From positions 1 to 24,459 of the forward strand of contig JAIXRB010000062.1 of NCBI GenBank assembly GCA_027485405.1: DNA of 24,459 nt. The letters are read 5' to 3'. Position 1 is the first letter of the stretch; each line of letters begins with the position of its first letter. A program made the translations under genes and the position numbers. Under the pieces are notes generated by a model. That model was not told the origin of the DNA. It saw nothing but the letters and a program-made list of their open reading frames with translations, and made no database searches. This DNA comes from Leptospiraceae bacterium. GTDB lineage: Bacteria > Spirochaetota > Leptospiria > Leptospirales > Leptospiraceae. Shown piece by piece: positions 1 to 8,239 of the stretch.

Positions 1-686
1 ACAAAATTTCGAGTTGTTGATTCAGTAGCCGCAAAATTACTTTTATGTAGCCAAAAATGAATATGAACACAAATGCCTACGGCAAGGATAGAAGCTATCC
101 AGCCTCCGATTTCACTTAGAACTGGCCCTCGAAATAACAAGATTAGACCCATTGCCACAACAATTGTCCCTGCTCCCCAAAACACTGTCATGCGACGCAA
201 AATCAGTCGATTCTCTACAAGTTCATCTTCCATATGACTGGCGGAAGCCCAAATAGCGGCTAAAACAAATCCCATGGTGAGAACGGCAGGAAGAAAAGCT
301 CTCCATACAAAATCTTGCTCTATCGGTATAGGAAGAAATAAAGGTCGATATGGTGATCCCCAAGCAATGGTAAGTAGAATTTTACTTGGGAGGAGTAGCC
401 AGTGTTTCCAGCCGGGTTTAAAGCTCTCCTTGCCTTGACCGATGGCAAATAGCCAAAACCAAAAACTGGCTCCACTCTGCAAAACAGCAAAAGGCAGTAG
501 TAAGTAAAAGGGTACTTCTCGGTTGTAAAGGATCGGAAAGATTAGAGCAGACGCGCCTCCGAGTCCAATAAAAACAAAATACAAACGCTCTGGTGATCGA
601 AACCGATAAGCAAGAATGCCGACAAGCAAAAGAACATGGGATATAGCTACTATCCGAGCTATGAAAGATGCAGAATCCCAAATCAT
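1..686 (-). CDS. Multi-spanning membrane protein, partial; probable N-terminal half of an AraC-type regulator
   Basis: An open frame runs from an ATG at 684-686 leftward off the window edge with no stop, giving 228 visible residues. The protein is very hydrophobic, with about six or seven predicted membrane segments: near residues 8-28, 36-52, 58-84, 96-112, 130-150, 168-188 and 192-212. Between the fifth and sixth is a charged loop reading HMEDELVENRLILRR. That layout, a membrane bundle with an acidic/arginine loop before the last helices, is familiar from the sensory half of membrane-bound AraC/XylS regulators, whose HTH would lie beyond the edge. A weak GGAAA lies about 9 nt upstream of the start. 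It diverges from trxA. The family call is an inference because no DNA-binding domain is visible; a plain integral membrane protein is the alternative. Confidence 0.6.
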   Translation of the reverse strand, partial: MIWDSASFIARIVAISHVLLLVGILAYRFRSPERLYFVFIGLGGASALIFPILYNREVPFYLLLPFAVLQSGASFWFWLFAIGQGKESFKPGWKHWLLLPSKILLTIAWGSPYRPLFLPIPIEQDFVWRAFLPAVLTMGFVLAAIWASASHMEDELVENRLILRRMTVFWGAGTIVVAMGLILLFRGPVLSEIGGWIASILAVGICVHIHFWLHKSNFAATESTTRNF

Positions 687-844
687 ACTAGATTTTTCCA
701 AGCGACTGAAAAATGAAAAATTGATATTCTAAACGGCATTCAGATAATTTTTCAGATCGCTTAGGAAAGGTGAATAAATACCACCCTTCTCTTATTCTGA
801 ATCTACTAATGATTTGATTTCACAGAGAAAGACAATCATTTTCT

Positions 845-929
845 TTGCCAGGCTTTCTTAGGCTAGTAGACTTCGAAAATAAATTATCAAGTAAATGTCC
901 GTTATACTATAGTAGCGGACTTTATTTTT
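845..929 (+). other. Promoter-like element, hairpin and T-rich tail in the 687-1017 intergenic gap
   Basis: The 331-nt gap between the divergent genes has no convincing ORF. TTGCCA (845-850) and TAGACT (867-872) form a weak promoter-like pair. About 25 nt downstream is an inverted repeat (897-920) with arms GTCCGTTA and TAGCGGAC, including one G-T pair, an 8-nt loop, and a TTTATTTTT tract at 921-929. This would work as a plus-strand intrinsic terminator, yet no plus-strand gene precedes it. It could end a short untranslated RNA or be a protein-binding palindrome. The assignment is speculative. Confidence 0.3.
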
Positions 930-971
930 ATCCTAAAAGGTGGGCATTTAAAAAAAAATTATAAAAAAATA

Positions 972-1002
972 GTTACATACCCTGGGCGGTATACCGTCTA
1001 AT
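972..1002 (+). promoter_or_regulatory. Candidate trxA promoter with palindromic operator
   Basis: A good -10 (TCTAAT, 997-1002) is preceded by a poor -35 (GTTACA, 972-977, or TTACAT, 973-978) at 18-19 bp. The spacer contains ATACC-N6-GGTAT (977-992) and the perfect palindrome CGGTATACCG (987-996). A regulator bound here would block RNA polymerase. The half-sites resemble those in the promoter at 10708-10736 of the operon encoding the TetR repressor. AGAGGAAG directly before the start codon is the ribosome binding site. Confidence 0.45.
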
Positions 1003-1017
1003 TCTTAAAGAGGAAGT

Positions 1018-1332
1018 ATGGAAACTAATCTACCTAAAAGCTTTGAAGAATTAATAACAACGCACGACAAACCCATCTTGGTCGATTTCTGGGCTCCATG
1101 GTGTGGTCCTTGCAAAATGGTTGGGCCCGAGTTAGAGAAGCTGGCAAAGGACTGGAAGGGGAAAGTATCAATTATTAAAATTAATACCGATGAAAAGCAA
1201 GAAATTGCTGGAAAGTATAAAATCACAGGGATCCCTACTCTAATCCTTTTTAAAAATGGAAAAGAAGTTCACAGAATATCAGGGGCGATGCGAAGCGAGG
1301 AGCTAAAACGAGTATTCATGAATTTTATTTAA
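1018..1332 (+). CDS. trxA: Thioredoxin
   Basis: This 104-residue protein has the usual length of a bacterial thioredoxin and consists of a single thioredoxin fold. The active site WCGPCK has its redox cysteines at Cys29 and Cys32. The buried Asp of the DFWAPW segment is at Asp23, and the cis-proline loop (GIPTL) has Pro73. It is a cytosolic dithiol reductant for targets such as ribonucleotide reductase, peroxiredoxins and methionine sulfoxide reductases; thioredoxin reductase is not in this window. The start is set by a strong AGAGGAAG site ending just before ATG. No signal peptide is present. It is transcribed alone, with a weak hairpin after the stop. The palindrome in its promoter suggests repressor control, perhaps shared with the TetR operon at 10755. 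Confidence 0.95.
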   Translation: METNLPKSFEELITTHDKPILVDFWAPWCGPCKMVGPELEKLAKDWKGKVSIIKINTDEKQEIAGKYKITGIPTLILFKNGKEVHRISGAMRSEELKRVFMNFI

Positions 1333-1350
1333 TTGAACTTTTTGGTTCAA
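1333..1350 (+). terminator. Weak hairpin after trxA
   Basis: TTGAAC (1333-1338) and GTTCAA (1345-1350) pair as a 6-bp stem with a T-rich 6-nt loop directly after the trxA stop codon. No long U tract follows, so termination strength is doubtful. Confidence 0.3.
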
Positions 1351-1409
1351 AGATCAAATTTTAGAATTCAGCCTCTTTGTATGATTTCAGGCAATAAGAC
1401 AGGAACAGA

Positions 1410-1798
1410 ATGACAAATCACTTTAATTTAGAAGCTAACATATGGGATACGCCCGAAAAGATCGAATGGTCAATAAAGTACGCTACTCGCATCAACGAAC
1501 TAATTCCTCCGTTTCAAAATTCTAGATCTATTTTAGACTTTGGATGTGGAACAGGTCTCCTTTCCTATTCCATCGCTAAAGATCCAGGCTTTCAATAGAA
1601 AGGCAAATGGTAGGGCTGATAGACGGAACATTTCACCCCGATCCAAGTTCGATGGGTGTTCACCATTTTGGCTTTAAAAAGAGTCATGTAGAAGACTGAT
1701 TAATCGATTCGGATTTAAAAATGGATCATTACGAAATCGTAAATGAAATACATAAAAATGATAAGGTTTATCTAGTTTTCTTAGCCATATTTGCTTAA
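1410..1798 (+). pseudogene. SAM-dependent methyltransferase remnant (internal deletion, frameshift, stop)
   Basis: An ATG with a good AGGAA site starts a 62-codon frame carrying the class I methyltransferase motif I (LDFGCGTGLL, about residues 42-51), then stops at 1596-1598. Further on, in another frame (1658-1798), the typical C-terminus of the same family appears: VHHFGFKK, a TGA, then a frame ending VYLVFLAIFA. Just upstream, LIDGTFHPD matches the segment that normally precedes the histidine-rich HHGF stretch. The middle of the domain is missing, there is a frame change, and an extra stop lies inside the second piece, so the gene is dead. The original was probably a UbiE/type-11-like methyltransferase of unknown substrate. 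The remaining gap up to 2006 shows no gene. Confidence 0.7.
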
Positions 1799-1925
1799 AA
1801 TCAATACGACTCCCCCTCTCCACTTTCTCAGAATCTGGTAATATTTGCCCTATTCTAGACATTTCTGTTTAGATACCTGATTACGACGTCAAAAAAGGAC
1901 TAAAAAATATAAAAGTTTATCGTAA

Positions 1926-1940
1926 ATTCGTAGTACGAAT
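1926..1940. promoter_or_regulatory. Perfect palindrome upstream of the FIST/kinase operon
   Basis: ATTCGTAGTACGAAT is a perfect inverted repeat (7-bp arms, 1-nt centre) lying 66 nt before the start at 2007. A TATAAA box at 1908-1913 lies just upstream, although no matching -35 is evident. The position near a transcription start suits a repressor site. The call rests on symmetry and position only. Confidence 0.35.
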
Positions 1941-2006
1941 CGTCCCATGCTTTAGCAAGGTTTTTGAATCACAATTTAGCAATGATATCTTTCATTCGAT
2001 GATTAG

Positions 2007-3140
2007 ATGAATAAAAATACGAAAGTTCAATATTTTGAGATTATTTCGATAGAATTGCTATTGCAATGGGTTAACAAATGCCAAGTAGAATTCCCGCAAA
2101 TGGGAATCTGTGCGTTTCTTCCCGAATCTGAAAAAGAAAAACTCCAGATTGTACAAGAAACCTTTCGGGAAAAGAAAATTCCATTAGTTGGGGGTATTTT
2201 TCCAGCTCTCGTCCACGACAAGGTCTTTAAAAGAGAGGGCATTTTGCTGTTTTGCTTCGAAGAAATGCCCAAATATCAAATTTTTGAAAATCTTTCGATT
2301 GGAGGAGCCTCCATAGCGAGAGAAATCAAAAAACAGCTAGCCAGTGATAAAGAGGAATCTCTATTCTTATTGTTTGATGCTATGGTCCCGAACATTAGCA
2401 CTTTGTTAGATGAGATTTATTTAGAACTAGCGAATCAAGTCCATTATTTAGGTGCCAATGCTGGGAGTGAAACCTTTCAGAATATGCCTTGTTTGTTTGA
2501 TCTGGATCATATAATTGAAAACGGTTTACTCGGACTGATTCTACCAAATCACAAAGGTGCCGTTCTTGAGCACGGTTATATCTCTCCCAAGCAGACTTTC
2601 TTTGCTACTTCTACCTCTGGGAACCGAATTATACAGATTGATTGGAAGCCAGCATTTCAAGTTTACCAAGAGCTGGTTTATAAGCAGTTTGGGATTACAA
2701 TGAATAAAACCAATTTCTATGAGTTGGCAGTGCACTATCCTTTCGGAATTGTTCGAGCATCGAATCAGGTTATAGTGCGAATTCCTGTCGCTTTAAACGA
2801 TGATGGTTCTTTGTTTTGTGTGGGCGAGGTAATGGAAAATTCCGTGCTAACGTTGCTTGAATTTCCAGTTGTAGATTCCAGGAAAACTCTTGAAGTCATC
2901 CATAAAGGTGTTACTTCTTTAAATGGAAATACTGAAAATCAAGATATTTTGCTGTTCTATTGCGCAGGAAGAAAATTACATTTAGGAAACGACAATGCAG
3001 TCAAAGAGCTTTCTGATTTTTCGGAATTGACTTCCGCATCATCTGTCACAGGTGCATTATCATTGGGAGAAATAGGTGCTTCAACTCTAAATGGGTATCC
3101 TTCCTTTCACAATGCAACTATTGTAGCAACAAACTGGTGA
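2007..3140 (+). CDS. FIST-domain sensor protein (NosP-like)
   Basis: This 377-residue soluble protein has no signal peptide or membrane segment. The N-terminal FIST domain covers about residues 25-220. The FIST C-terminal domain covers about 230-370 and carries the recognisable ending SLGEIG ... HNATIV, with the conserved His-Asn. FIST domains bind small ligands. A subgroup called NosP binds haem and nitric oxide and is encoded next to the hybrid kinase it regulates. This gene fits that arrangement: its stop lies 4 nt before the start of a giant soluble hybrid kinase, and an HD-GYP regulator follows. The length matches NosP proteins. Haem ligation cannot be proved from sequence, so another ligand remains possible. 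The region before the ATG has no strong ribosome binding site. Confidence 0.82.
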   Translation: MNKNTKVQYFEIISIELLLQWVNKCQVEFPQMGICAFLPESEKEKLQIVQETFREKKIPLVGGIFPALVHDKVFKREGILLFCFEEMPKYQIFENLSIGGASIAREIKKQLASDKEESLFLLFDAMVPNISTLLDEIYLELANQVHYLGANAGSETFQNMPCLFDLDHIIENGLLGLILPNHKGAVLEHGYISPKQTFFATSTSGNRIIQIDWKPAFQVYQELVYKQFGITMNKTNFYELAVHYPFGIVRASNQVIVRIPVALNDDGSLFCVGEVMENSVLTLLEFPVVDSRKTLEVIHKGVTSLNGNTENQDILLFYCAGRKLHLGNDNAVKELSDFSELTSASSVTGALSLGEIGASTLNGYPSFHNATIVATNW

Positions 3141-3144
3141 GTTT

Positions 3145-6100
3145 ATGCAAAAGCAAGATATATTGCCCGTATTATATGATCTTTCTCTAACCATTGGAGA
3201 TCAGATTAATTTAAAATCTCTTTTGACTAGTACTTTACAAAGATTATTGTTTCATACTTCATTTTCTGCTGGTTTTATCAGCTTAAACATTCCCGATGAA
3301 TCTGATTCAAATCCATTTCCACCCATAAGCATAGATGCGGCTGTTGGAGATTTAGGATTGATCAAAACAATAGATAAACAAATTAAAGTTCCACGAAATT
3401 TGATTTATAAGAAAGTAGAGGAAGCAACAGAGCAAAAGCAAACCTTAGAACTCATCCCAGAAATAGACAAAGCCTTCTATACTTTTGTCCGCTTACCGTT
3501 GAACAAACAAGGTATCATAATTTTGTTAGCTAAGGTAAATCCAGAGATCAACATAGATTTAGAATTAGTCTTACAGCCGGTACTTTCACAATTAGGAAAG
3601 GCAATTATTCTCTGTCGAAATAACGATTTGCACGAAGCTCAAGCAAGAGAAGAGCGGACACAATTAAAGAAATCTTTAAGTCGTATAGAGAGCCAATACC
3701 AAAGTTTAATTGCCTTTAGTCCTATTGGGATTTCCTTAGTCAGAGCCGGAAAAATCATTCAAGGCAATGTTGCATTTTCCAAACTGTTCGGATACGAAAC
3801 AGTAAGTGATTTGATAGGAAAGAGCATTTCCGAAATTGTAAGAACAAAGAACCAGAATGATACGAAGGACATTGCCGAAAAGATCGGAGAAACAAATAGA
3901 CTGGAAACAGATTCCAAAGAAAGTATTGGAATCCGCAAAGACGGTTCTCAGTTTCCTGTTATGGTCAACTCTTCTGAGGTTAGCACCGAAAAAGACCCCT
4001 TCAGCTTTACATTCGTCCTAGATCTGACGGAACAGAAACGAATAGAGAAAAAACTAGTTTCGACAAATGAAATCCTAAGGCTAATCGTCGAAACCGCTCC
4101 AGTTAGAATCTTTTGGAAAGACAATCAGTCGCGGTATTTAGGTTGCAATCATGCTTTTGCAAAAGACGCAGGAAAAGACAATCCTGAGGATCTGATTGGA
4201 ATGACTGATAGCCAACTGAACTGGAAAGAGCAAGCAAAGGACTATGTTTCTGATGACAGTTATGTGATTAGCACAAAAAAATCTATGTTGAATTATGAAG
4301 AAGTGCAGAGCACTCCTGAGGGAAAATTAAAGTATTTAAGAACTTCAAAAGTTCCACTTTTCGATTCAGAAGGAGAAATTCGTGGCATATTAGGTGTCTA
4401 CGATGACATCACTGGGCAAAAAATCATTGAGAATGAATTGATTGCCCTTAACAAAACCTTAGAAGAGCGAGTTTTCGATAGAACTAAGAAGCTTAGCGAC
4501 GCTAACGACCGATTGCTTACGGAGATGAAAGAACGAAAAGAAGTAACTCAACAATTTGAAATTGTGGTAAAATCGATACCAAACTCAATCATTTTAGTTG
4601 ATGAAGCTGGGGTGATCCGATACATCAATCCGCAAACCGAAATATACTTTGGCTATAGTGAAAGTGAACTGATAGGTCAAAAAATAGAAAAAATCGTTCC
4701 ACATAAGAATGTGGAAGATCATGAAAAGCTTCGAGAGCAATACATGAAAGACCCGGTGGCAAGGAGTATCAAAGCATTTTCTATACTTCATGGGAAGCGA
4801 AAGGATGGTAGTTTGATTCCTGTAGAAATAGGATTAAACCCTATACGATTGAATCAAAAAACATTGATCCTTGCTAGCATTTTAGATATCTCAGAAAGAA
4901 TCAAAATCGAGAAGGAAAAGAAAGATTTGGCCTTTCGCTTTGAATTAGCTATGCGAGCTGGAGGCATCGGCTTAGGCGAGTTTGACTTTGTTCAAAATAT
5001 TATGAAATGGGATGATCAACTATACCAGCTTTATGGGGTTAAAAAAGAAAAGAATGAAAATCCGTATGATGCTTGGAGATCTGGACTCCACCCAGAAGAC
5101 ATAGATCGAGTTGATAGAGAAATGCAAGAAGCAATAAAAGAAAAAAGGGAATTTAATTCAGATTTCCGAATTGTATGGCCTGATGGACGCATTCGTTTTA
5201 TCCGAGCATTAGCAAGGATTATCAATGATGATTCAGGAAACCCAATTAAATTGGTTGGAACCAATTACGATATAACGAAACTAAAAAAAACCGAATTAGA
5301 ATTAAAAGAAAGTAACGAAAAGCTGATACATTTTATTAAAAATTCACCTGTTTATGCATATATCAAAGAAGTTTCTCCTGAAGAAAGTAGAGTAGTGATT
5401 GCAAGTGATAATTTCCATGAAATGATCGGGATTTCTAGTTCAGACATGGTAAACAAAAACATGTATGAACTGTTTCCTGCTGAATTTGCAAAAAAAATAA
5501 CAGCTGATGATTGGGATGTTGTATCCGGTGGAAAAATTCTTACAACAAGAGAAGACTTAGGAGAAAAGAATTACATAACAATTAAATTTCCTTTGATTTT
5601 GGGCTCGAGTAGTTTATTGGCTGGTTATGCTATTGATATAACAGATCGAGTACAATCTGAAGAGAATCTTAAGAAAGCTCGTATCGAAGCAGAGGATGCC
5701 AATCGAATGAAGAGCGAATTTCTAGCTAATATGAGTCATGAAATTCGCACTCCATTGAACGCAATTGTAGGTTTTTCGACAATTCTAGAGGAAAAAGCAG
5801 AGGGGAACAAATTATTCACTGAGTATTTGCATAATATCATTCAGAGTAGCAATGTTCTTTTAGGCCTAATCAATGATATTTTAGACCTTTCCAAAGTGGA
5901 AGCAGGTCGCATGGTAGTTTCTTTGAGTTCAGTGAACTTAAAAAGTTTAATCCACGAAATTCTTGCTATTTTTTCATTGAAAGCGAAAGACAAAGGTATA
6001 ACACTAATTGCTACGGTCGCAGAAGAAGTACCAAATGGTATAGTTACCGATGAGAAGTTCTTACGACAAATCTTCTTTAATCTAGTCGGGAATGCAGTTA

Positions 6101-7158
6101 AATTCACTCACGAAGGTTCTGTAGAAATTAGAGTGTCCGGAGTTCCACAATTCGACAATAAAAACAAAATCGATTTACAAATAACAATTCGGGACAGCGG
6201 GATAGGAATTCCAGAAAACGAAGTATCCAAGATTTTTGAACCATTTCGACAAGTAGGTAGGCAGAACCGAAATATCTACGGAGGCACTGGATTGGGCTTG
6301 AGTATAACTCGCCGTTTAGTGGAACTTCTGGGTGGAACAATTTCAGTAAAAAGTGTTCTGGGTAAGGGCTCTATTTTTCAAGTTTCTTTGGAAAACACGG
6401 AAGTTACGGGACAAAGTATAGAGGAAAATTTCAAAAGCTCTTTTTCAAAAGTAAGCCAGATTAGGTTTCATAAACCTTTAATCTTAATCACTGAGGACGT
6501 TAACTCCAATCGAAAAATTTTAAAGCTTTATTTAGAGACACACGCGGTAAAAATTATTGAAGCCACCAATGGAGAAGAATGCATTAAGATGGCCCGAGAT
6601 TCTAAACCAGATTTGATTCTGATGGATTTGCAAATGCCAGTAATGAATGGATATGATGCCACTTTGCAAATCAAAGCGGATCCAATTTTAAAGAACATTC
6701 CGATCATAGGATTATCTGCTTCCGGTCTTGGCCCAGACAAGGATCAATTTGAAGCAGTTGTTGAAACATTTTTACTAAAACCGTTACACAAAGATGAGTT
6801 GATTGAAGCTCTGATGAAACATCTACCTTATGAGGTAGAATCTTTACCAGAGGAAAACAACCAAACTAAAATCGATTTGCCGGACTCTGCAGAAGATACA
6901 GAGGTACTAAGCGATGAAGTCAAGACACAACTCAAAGAAAAATATTTGCCAACTATTCAGAAATTGCAAAGCAATTTAAATTTTGATAATCTGATAGCTT
7001 TTGAACTTGATTTGGAAAATTTTATGAAAACTAACAATTCTGATAGTTTAAAGAAATTCTGCTCTGCTTTAAAAGATTCCATCGAATCCTTCAATATAGA
7101 AAAAATTTACAGTACTTTGGTTGCTCTCTCAGTGTATATAAAGGGGAAACAAAATTGA
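3145..7158 (+). CDS. Soluble multi-PAS hybrid sensor histidine kinase
   Basis: This 1337-residue protein has no membrane segment. Order of parts: a GAF-like N-terminus (about 1-160); a coiled coil; five PAS/PAC-like domains (about 185-305, 310-430, 465-590, 595-720, 725-855); HisKA with phospho-acceptor His865 in MSHEIRTPLN; HATPase with N box NLVGNAVKF near 978, G1 DSGIGI near 1016 and G2 GGTGLGLS near 1046; a receiver with Asp1161 in MDLQMPVMNG; and a helical tail (about 1240-1337). The tail is where an Hpt domain would sit, but it has no suitable histidine. The phosphate should therefore pass elsewhere, perhaps to the response regulators downstream. The kinase is translated from an ATG 4 nt after the FIST gene and is probably controlled by the FIST protein. 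Its stop overlaps the next start. Confidence 0.93.
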   Translation: MQKQDILPVLYDLSLTIGDQINLKSLLTSTLQRLLFHTSFSAGFISLNIPDESDSNPFPPISIDAAVGDLGLIKTIDKQIKVPRNLIYKKVEEATEQKQTLELIPEIDKAFYTFVRLPLNKQGIIILLAKVNPEINIDLELVLQPVLSQLGKAIILCRNNDLHEAQAREERTQLKKSLSRIESQYQSLIAFSPIGISLVRAGKIIQGNVAFSKLFGYETVSDLIGKSISEIVRTKNQNDTKDIAEKIGETNRLETDSKESIGIRKDGSQFPVMVNSSEVSTEKDPFSFTFVLDLTEQKRIEKKLVSTNEILRLIVETAPVRIFWKDNQSRYLGCNHAFAKDAGKDNPEDLIGMTDSQLNWKEQAKDYVSDDSYVISTKKSMLNYEEVQSTPEGKLKYLRTSKVPLFDSEGEIRGILGVYDDITGQKIIENELIALNKTLEERVFDRTKKLSDANDRLLTEMKERKEVTQQFEIVVKSIPNSIILVDEAGVIRYINPQTEIYFGYSESELIGQKIEKIVPHKNVEDHEKLREQYMKDPVARSIKAFSILHGKRKDGSLIPVEIGLNPIRLNQKTLILASILDISERIKIEKEKKDLAFRFELAMRAGGIGLGEFDFVQNIMKWDDQLYQLYGVKKEKNENPYDAWRSGLHPEDIDRVDREMQEAIKEKREFNSDFRIVWPDGRIRFIRALARIINDDSGNPIKLVGTNYDITKLKKTELELKESNEKLIHFIKNSPVYAYIKEVSPEESRVVIASDNFHEMIGISSSDMVNKNMYELFPAEFAKKITADDWDVVSGGKILTTREDLGEKNYITIKFPLILGSSSLLAGYAIDITDRVQSEENLKKARIEAEDANRMKSEFLANMSHEIRTPLNAIVGFSTILEEKAEGNKLFTEYLHNIIQSSNVLLGLINDILDLSKVEAGRMVVSLSSVNLKSLIHEILAIFSLKAKDKGITLIATVAEEVPNGIVTDEKFLRQIFFNLVGNAVKFTHEGSVEIRVSGVPQFDNKNKIDLQITIRDSGIGIPENEVSKIFEPFRQVGRQNRNIYGGTGLGLSITRRLVELLGGTISVKSVLGKGSIFQVSLENTEVTGQSIEENFKSSFSKVSQIRFHKPLILITEDVNSNRKILKLYLETHAVKIIEATNGEECIKMARDSKPDLILMDLQMPVMNGYDATLQIKADPILKNIPIIGLSASGLGPDKDQFEAVVETFLLKPLHKDELIEALMKHLPYEVESLPEENNQTKIDLPDSAEDTEVLSDEVKTQLKEKYLPTIQKLQSNLNFDNLIAFELDLENFMKTNNSDSLKKFCSALKDSIESFNIEKIYSTLVALSVYIKGKQN

Positions 7159-8201
7159 ACGCATTAAGAAAACCTCTTGTTCTAGTCGTAGATGATGAAC
7201 CAAAAAATCTTCAGGTGATAGGTAAATTTCTACACGATAAAGACTACAACGTAAGCATTGCCGCAAATGGGAAAGCGGCTCTTTCTTTTGTTCAAAATGA
7301 ACTTCCCGATTTGATTCTACTGGATATTGAAATGCCTGAATTGGATGGATTCAATGTTTGTAAAACTTTAAAGTCATCCGAACGAACGTCAAAGATTCCA
7401 ATTATTTTCTTAACTGCAAAAGTAGGTAGCGCTGATGTCTTAAAAGGCTTTGAAATTGGAGCTTCTGATTACATTACCAAGCCTTTTCAATCGTTGGAGT
7501 TATTAGCCAGAGTTAAAGTCCAAATTGAAAATAAGCGACTAAAAGAAAATTTAGAAGAATTGGTAGATGCCCGAACTTTAGAATTGCAAAAAGCAATGCA
7601 GATTATCCAAAATTCCAATGTCGATTTGATCAATCGACTAGCAAAAGCCGCAGAGTTTCGAGACAATGAAACTGGTATGCATGTGGTTCGGATGAGTCGT
7701 TACTCGGTAATTCTTGGGAAAGCTTTTGGATTAGAAGAAGAGAAATTGGAATTGCTGCTTAACGCTAGTATGATGCATGATATCGGTAAAATAGGGATTC
7801 CCGATGAAATTTTACTTAAGCCTGGCAAATTAACGGAAGAAGAATTCAAAATAATGAAAACACATACGACTATCGGATCCGAGCTTTTATCAAAGAGTGA
7901 TTCGCCTCTGCTTGTTTTGGCTGAATCTATAGCTTTGGCTCATCATGAAAAATGGGACGGATCAGGGTATCCAAAAGCTTTATCTGGTACAGAAATACCC
8001 TTAGAAGCGAGAATTGTTGCAATAGCAGATGTCTTTGATGCCCTAACCTCCGAAAGACCATACAAGAAAGCTTGGACAGTAGAAGAATCAATTCAGTTGT
8101 TGCAAAACGAAAAAGGGAAACACTTTGAGCCGAGGCTAGTCGATCTCTTTATTGAACAAATGCCCAAGATCCTTGAAACCAAAACAAAATTCTTAGGCTA
8201 A
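7155..8201 (+). CDS. REC-HD-GYP response regulator, probable c-di-GMP phosphodiesterase
   Basis: This 348-residue protein starts at TTG (7155-7157), overlapping the kinase TGA in the arrangement TTGA. AGGGG lies about 8 nt upstream and supports that start. The receiver domain (1-125) has the DDE acidic pocket and Asp57 in LLDIEMPELDG. A short coiled linker leads to an HD-GYP domain (about 155-340). It has the metal-binding His208-Asp209 in MMHDIGKIGIPD and an intact HHEKWDGSGYP (263-273). Proteins of this RpfG-like type hydrolyse c-di-GMP when their receiver is phosphorylated. Translational coupling to the kinase makes this the natural output of the FIST/kinase pair. A diguanylate cyclase encoded at 17879 could supply the opposing activity. 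Confidence 0.93.
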   Translation: MNALRKPLVLVVDDEPKNLQVIGKFLHDKDYNVSIAANGKAALSFVQNELPDLILLDIEMPELDGFNVCKTLKSSERTSKIPIIFLTAKVGSADVLKGFEIGASDYITKPFQSLELLARVKVQIENKRLKENLEELVDARTLELQKAMQIIQNSNVDLINRLAKAAEFRDNETGMHVVRMSRYSVILGKAFGLEEEKLELLLNASMMHDIGKIGIPDEILLKPGKLTEEEFKIMKTHTTIGSELLSKSDSPLLVLAESIALAHHEKWDGSGYPKALSGTEIPLEARIVAIADVFDALTSERPYKKAWTVEESIQLLQNEKGKHFEPRLVDLFIEQMPKILETKTKFLG

Positions 8202-8239
8202 CAAATACACTCCACCTATAACCTATAAAATTTTATCTT

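Noticed and set aside
418..681. 87-codon minus-strand ORF beginning MGFCIF
   Set aside because: It lies in another frame of the edge-spanning membrane protein, which has a longer open frame and coherent membrane helices.
1005..1226. Minus-strand ORF across trxA
   Set aside because: It is antisense to a clear thioredoxin and has no family resemblance.
1674..1862. Minus-strand ORF over the end of the methyltransferase remnant
   Set aside because: The plus strand carries recognisable methyltransferase C-terminal sequence there.
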